Assembly (NCBI GenBank): GCA_963733065.1
Contig: CAVTBT010000001.1
Coordinates: forward strand, 310,001-374,000
Length of the DNA: 64,000 bases
From: CAVTBT01 sp963733065
Lineage (GTDB): Bacteria > Actinomycetota > Thermoleophilia > Gaiellales > Gaiellaceae
Direction of reading: 5' to 3'
A program made the position numbers and the translations under genes. Within the stretch, counting starts at the first letter, position 1, and the number at the start of each line of letters is the position of its first letter. This document shows, piece by piece, positions 63,620 to 64,000 of the stretch. The notes beneath the pieces were generated by a model that did not search any database, was not told the DNA's origin, and worked only from the letters and a program-made list of their open reading frames with translations.

Positions 63620-64000
63620 GTCCGAGAGAACGTGACCCGCACGCTCGACGGTCGGTACCCGAGCCGGTTGTTGACCGCGAGCATGGGCGCGTTCGTCTCG
63701 TCGTTCTCCGTGAAGGCAGCGGTGAAGCCGGCCGCCGCGGCCCGCGCGAGCGAATGCCGCTTGACGAGCTCCGCGAGGCCCCGGCCGCGGTAGTCCCTGA
63801 GCGTCCCGGTCATGCCAGTCACCAGCCTGCCCGAATCGGCCGATGACCCGACGAGCGTGAAGCTGGCCGGCACGCCGTCCACGAGCAGGACGAGGCTGCT
63901 CTCGTAGTCGGTCATGGGATGGCGCCAGTAGCGCTCGACCCACTCGTCCCACGGGACCTCGCCGATCGGCTGGTCGAGCGGGATGTCCTGCGACACGACG
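63616..64000 (-). CDS. Double-GNAT acetyltransferase 3 (5' end outside window)
   Basis: Only the C-terminal about 128 residues are in the window, and the frame is open at the right edge. GTLRDYRGRGLAELVKRHSLARAAAAG and FTENDETNAPMLAVNNRLGYRP match domain 2 of the two downstream paralogues closely. VPWDEWVERYWRHPMTD corresponds to the linker before domain 2 in the first copy. First-transcribed of the visible array. Confidence 0.85.
   Translation of the reverse strand, partial: VVSQDIPLDQPIGEVPWDEWVERYWRHPMTDYESSLVLLVDGVPASFTLVGSSADSGRLVTGMTGTLRDYRGRGLAELVKRHSLARAAAAGFTAAFTENDETNAPMLAVNNRLGYRPSSVRVTFSRT

Overview
This is 64 kb of very GC-rich bacterial chromosome, densely coded with no gene-free stretch over about 200 bases. 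Many genes start with GTG or TTG and many neighbours overlap by 4 bases (ATGA/GTGA). The LexA box is of the Gram-positive type, and many promoters have a TANNNT -10 only 6-9 bases from the start codon. This points to an actinobacterium; a Thermoleophilia-type lineage is my guess from gene content, not a demonstrated fact. No tRNA, rRNA, phage, insertion sequence or CRISPR array was seen. The uvrB gene at the left edge and a GNAT acetyltransferase at the right edge run out of the window. Layout: 1-4.9 kb holds uvrB, DUF2277, an M32 carboxypeptidase and a metallophosphoesterase. 4.9-12.5 kb is a purine-catabolism block: a three-subunit xanthine-dehydrogenase-type enzyme, adenine deaminase and an 8-oxoguanine-deaminase-like amidohydrolase, with a PadR/HAAS membrane-protein pair between them. 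12.5-20.8 kb holds a GH13 glucosidase, uvrA behind an SOS box, and small lipoproteins including a tandem paralogue pair. 20.8-28.6 kb holds pantothenate genes (panB, and panC in frame with DUF2520), two alpha/beta-hydrolase paralogues lacking the nucleophile serine, and a PadR-regulated ABC exporter. 28.7-34.8 kb holds FmdB, a family-4 uracil-DNA glycosylase, tsaE-tsaB-rimI-tsaD and a subtilisin. 34.8-45.8 kb holds glutamate dehydrogenase, a thioredoxin-fold protein, rex, a glycosyltransferase, a GCS2 ligase, an ankyrin lipoprotein, a K+-independent proton-pumping pyrophosphatase and a secreted M4 protease. 45.9-54.5 kb is a transport block: two APC permease-Usp fusions followed by three TrkA-type proteins and TrkH. 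54.5-56.8 kb holds a sugar dehydrogenase, a HAD-like protein and VanZ. 56.8-61.8 kb is a cobalamin-riboswitch operon. 61.8-64 kb is an array of double-GNAT acetyltransferases. The most interesting unit is the riboswitch operon. It encodes two secreted DUF4430 (transcobalamin C-terminal-like) proteins, a complete ECF transporter (T, fused A-A', S) and a secreted alpha/alpha-toroid repeat protein. Vertebrate transcobalamin and intrinsic factor are an alpha/alpha-barrel joined to a DUF4430-type beta domain, so this operon looks like a split version of that B12-binding protein paired with a membrane importer. At least seven apparent single-base insertions interrupt otherwise normal genes (HAAS protein, panC, M4 protease twice, a TrkA, TrkH, sugar dehydrogenase). 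I read these mainly as sequence or assembly errors rather than gene decay. An intergenic hairpin with a conserved 5' tag recurs four times.
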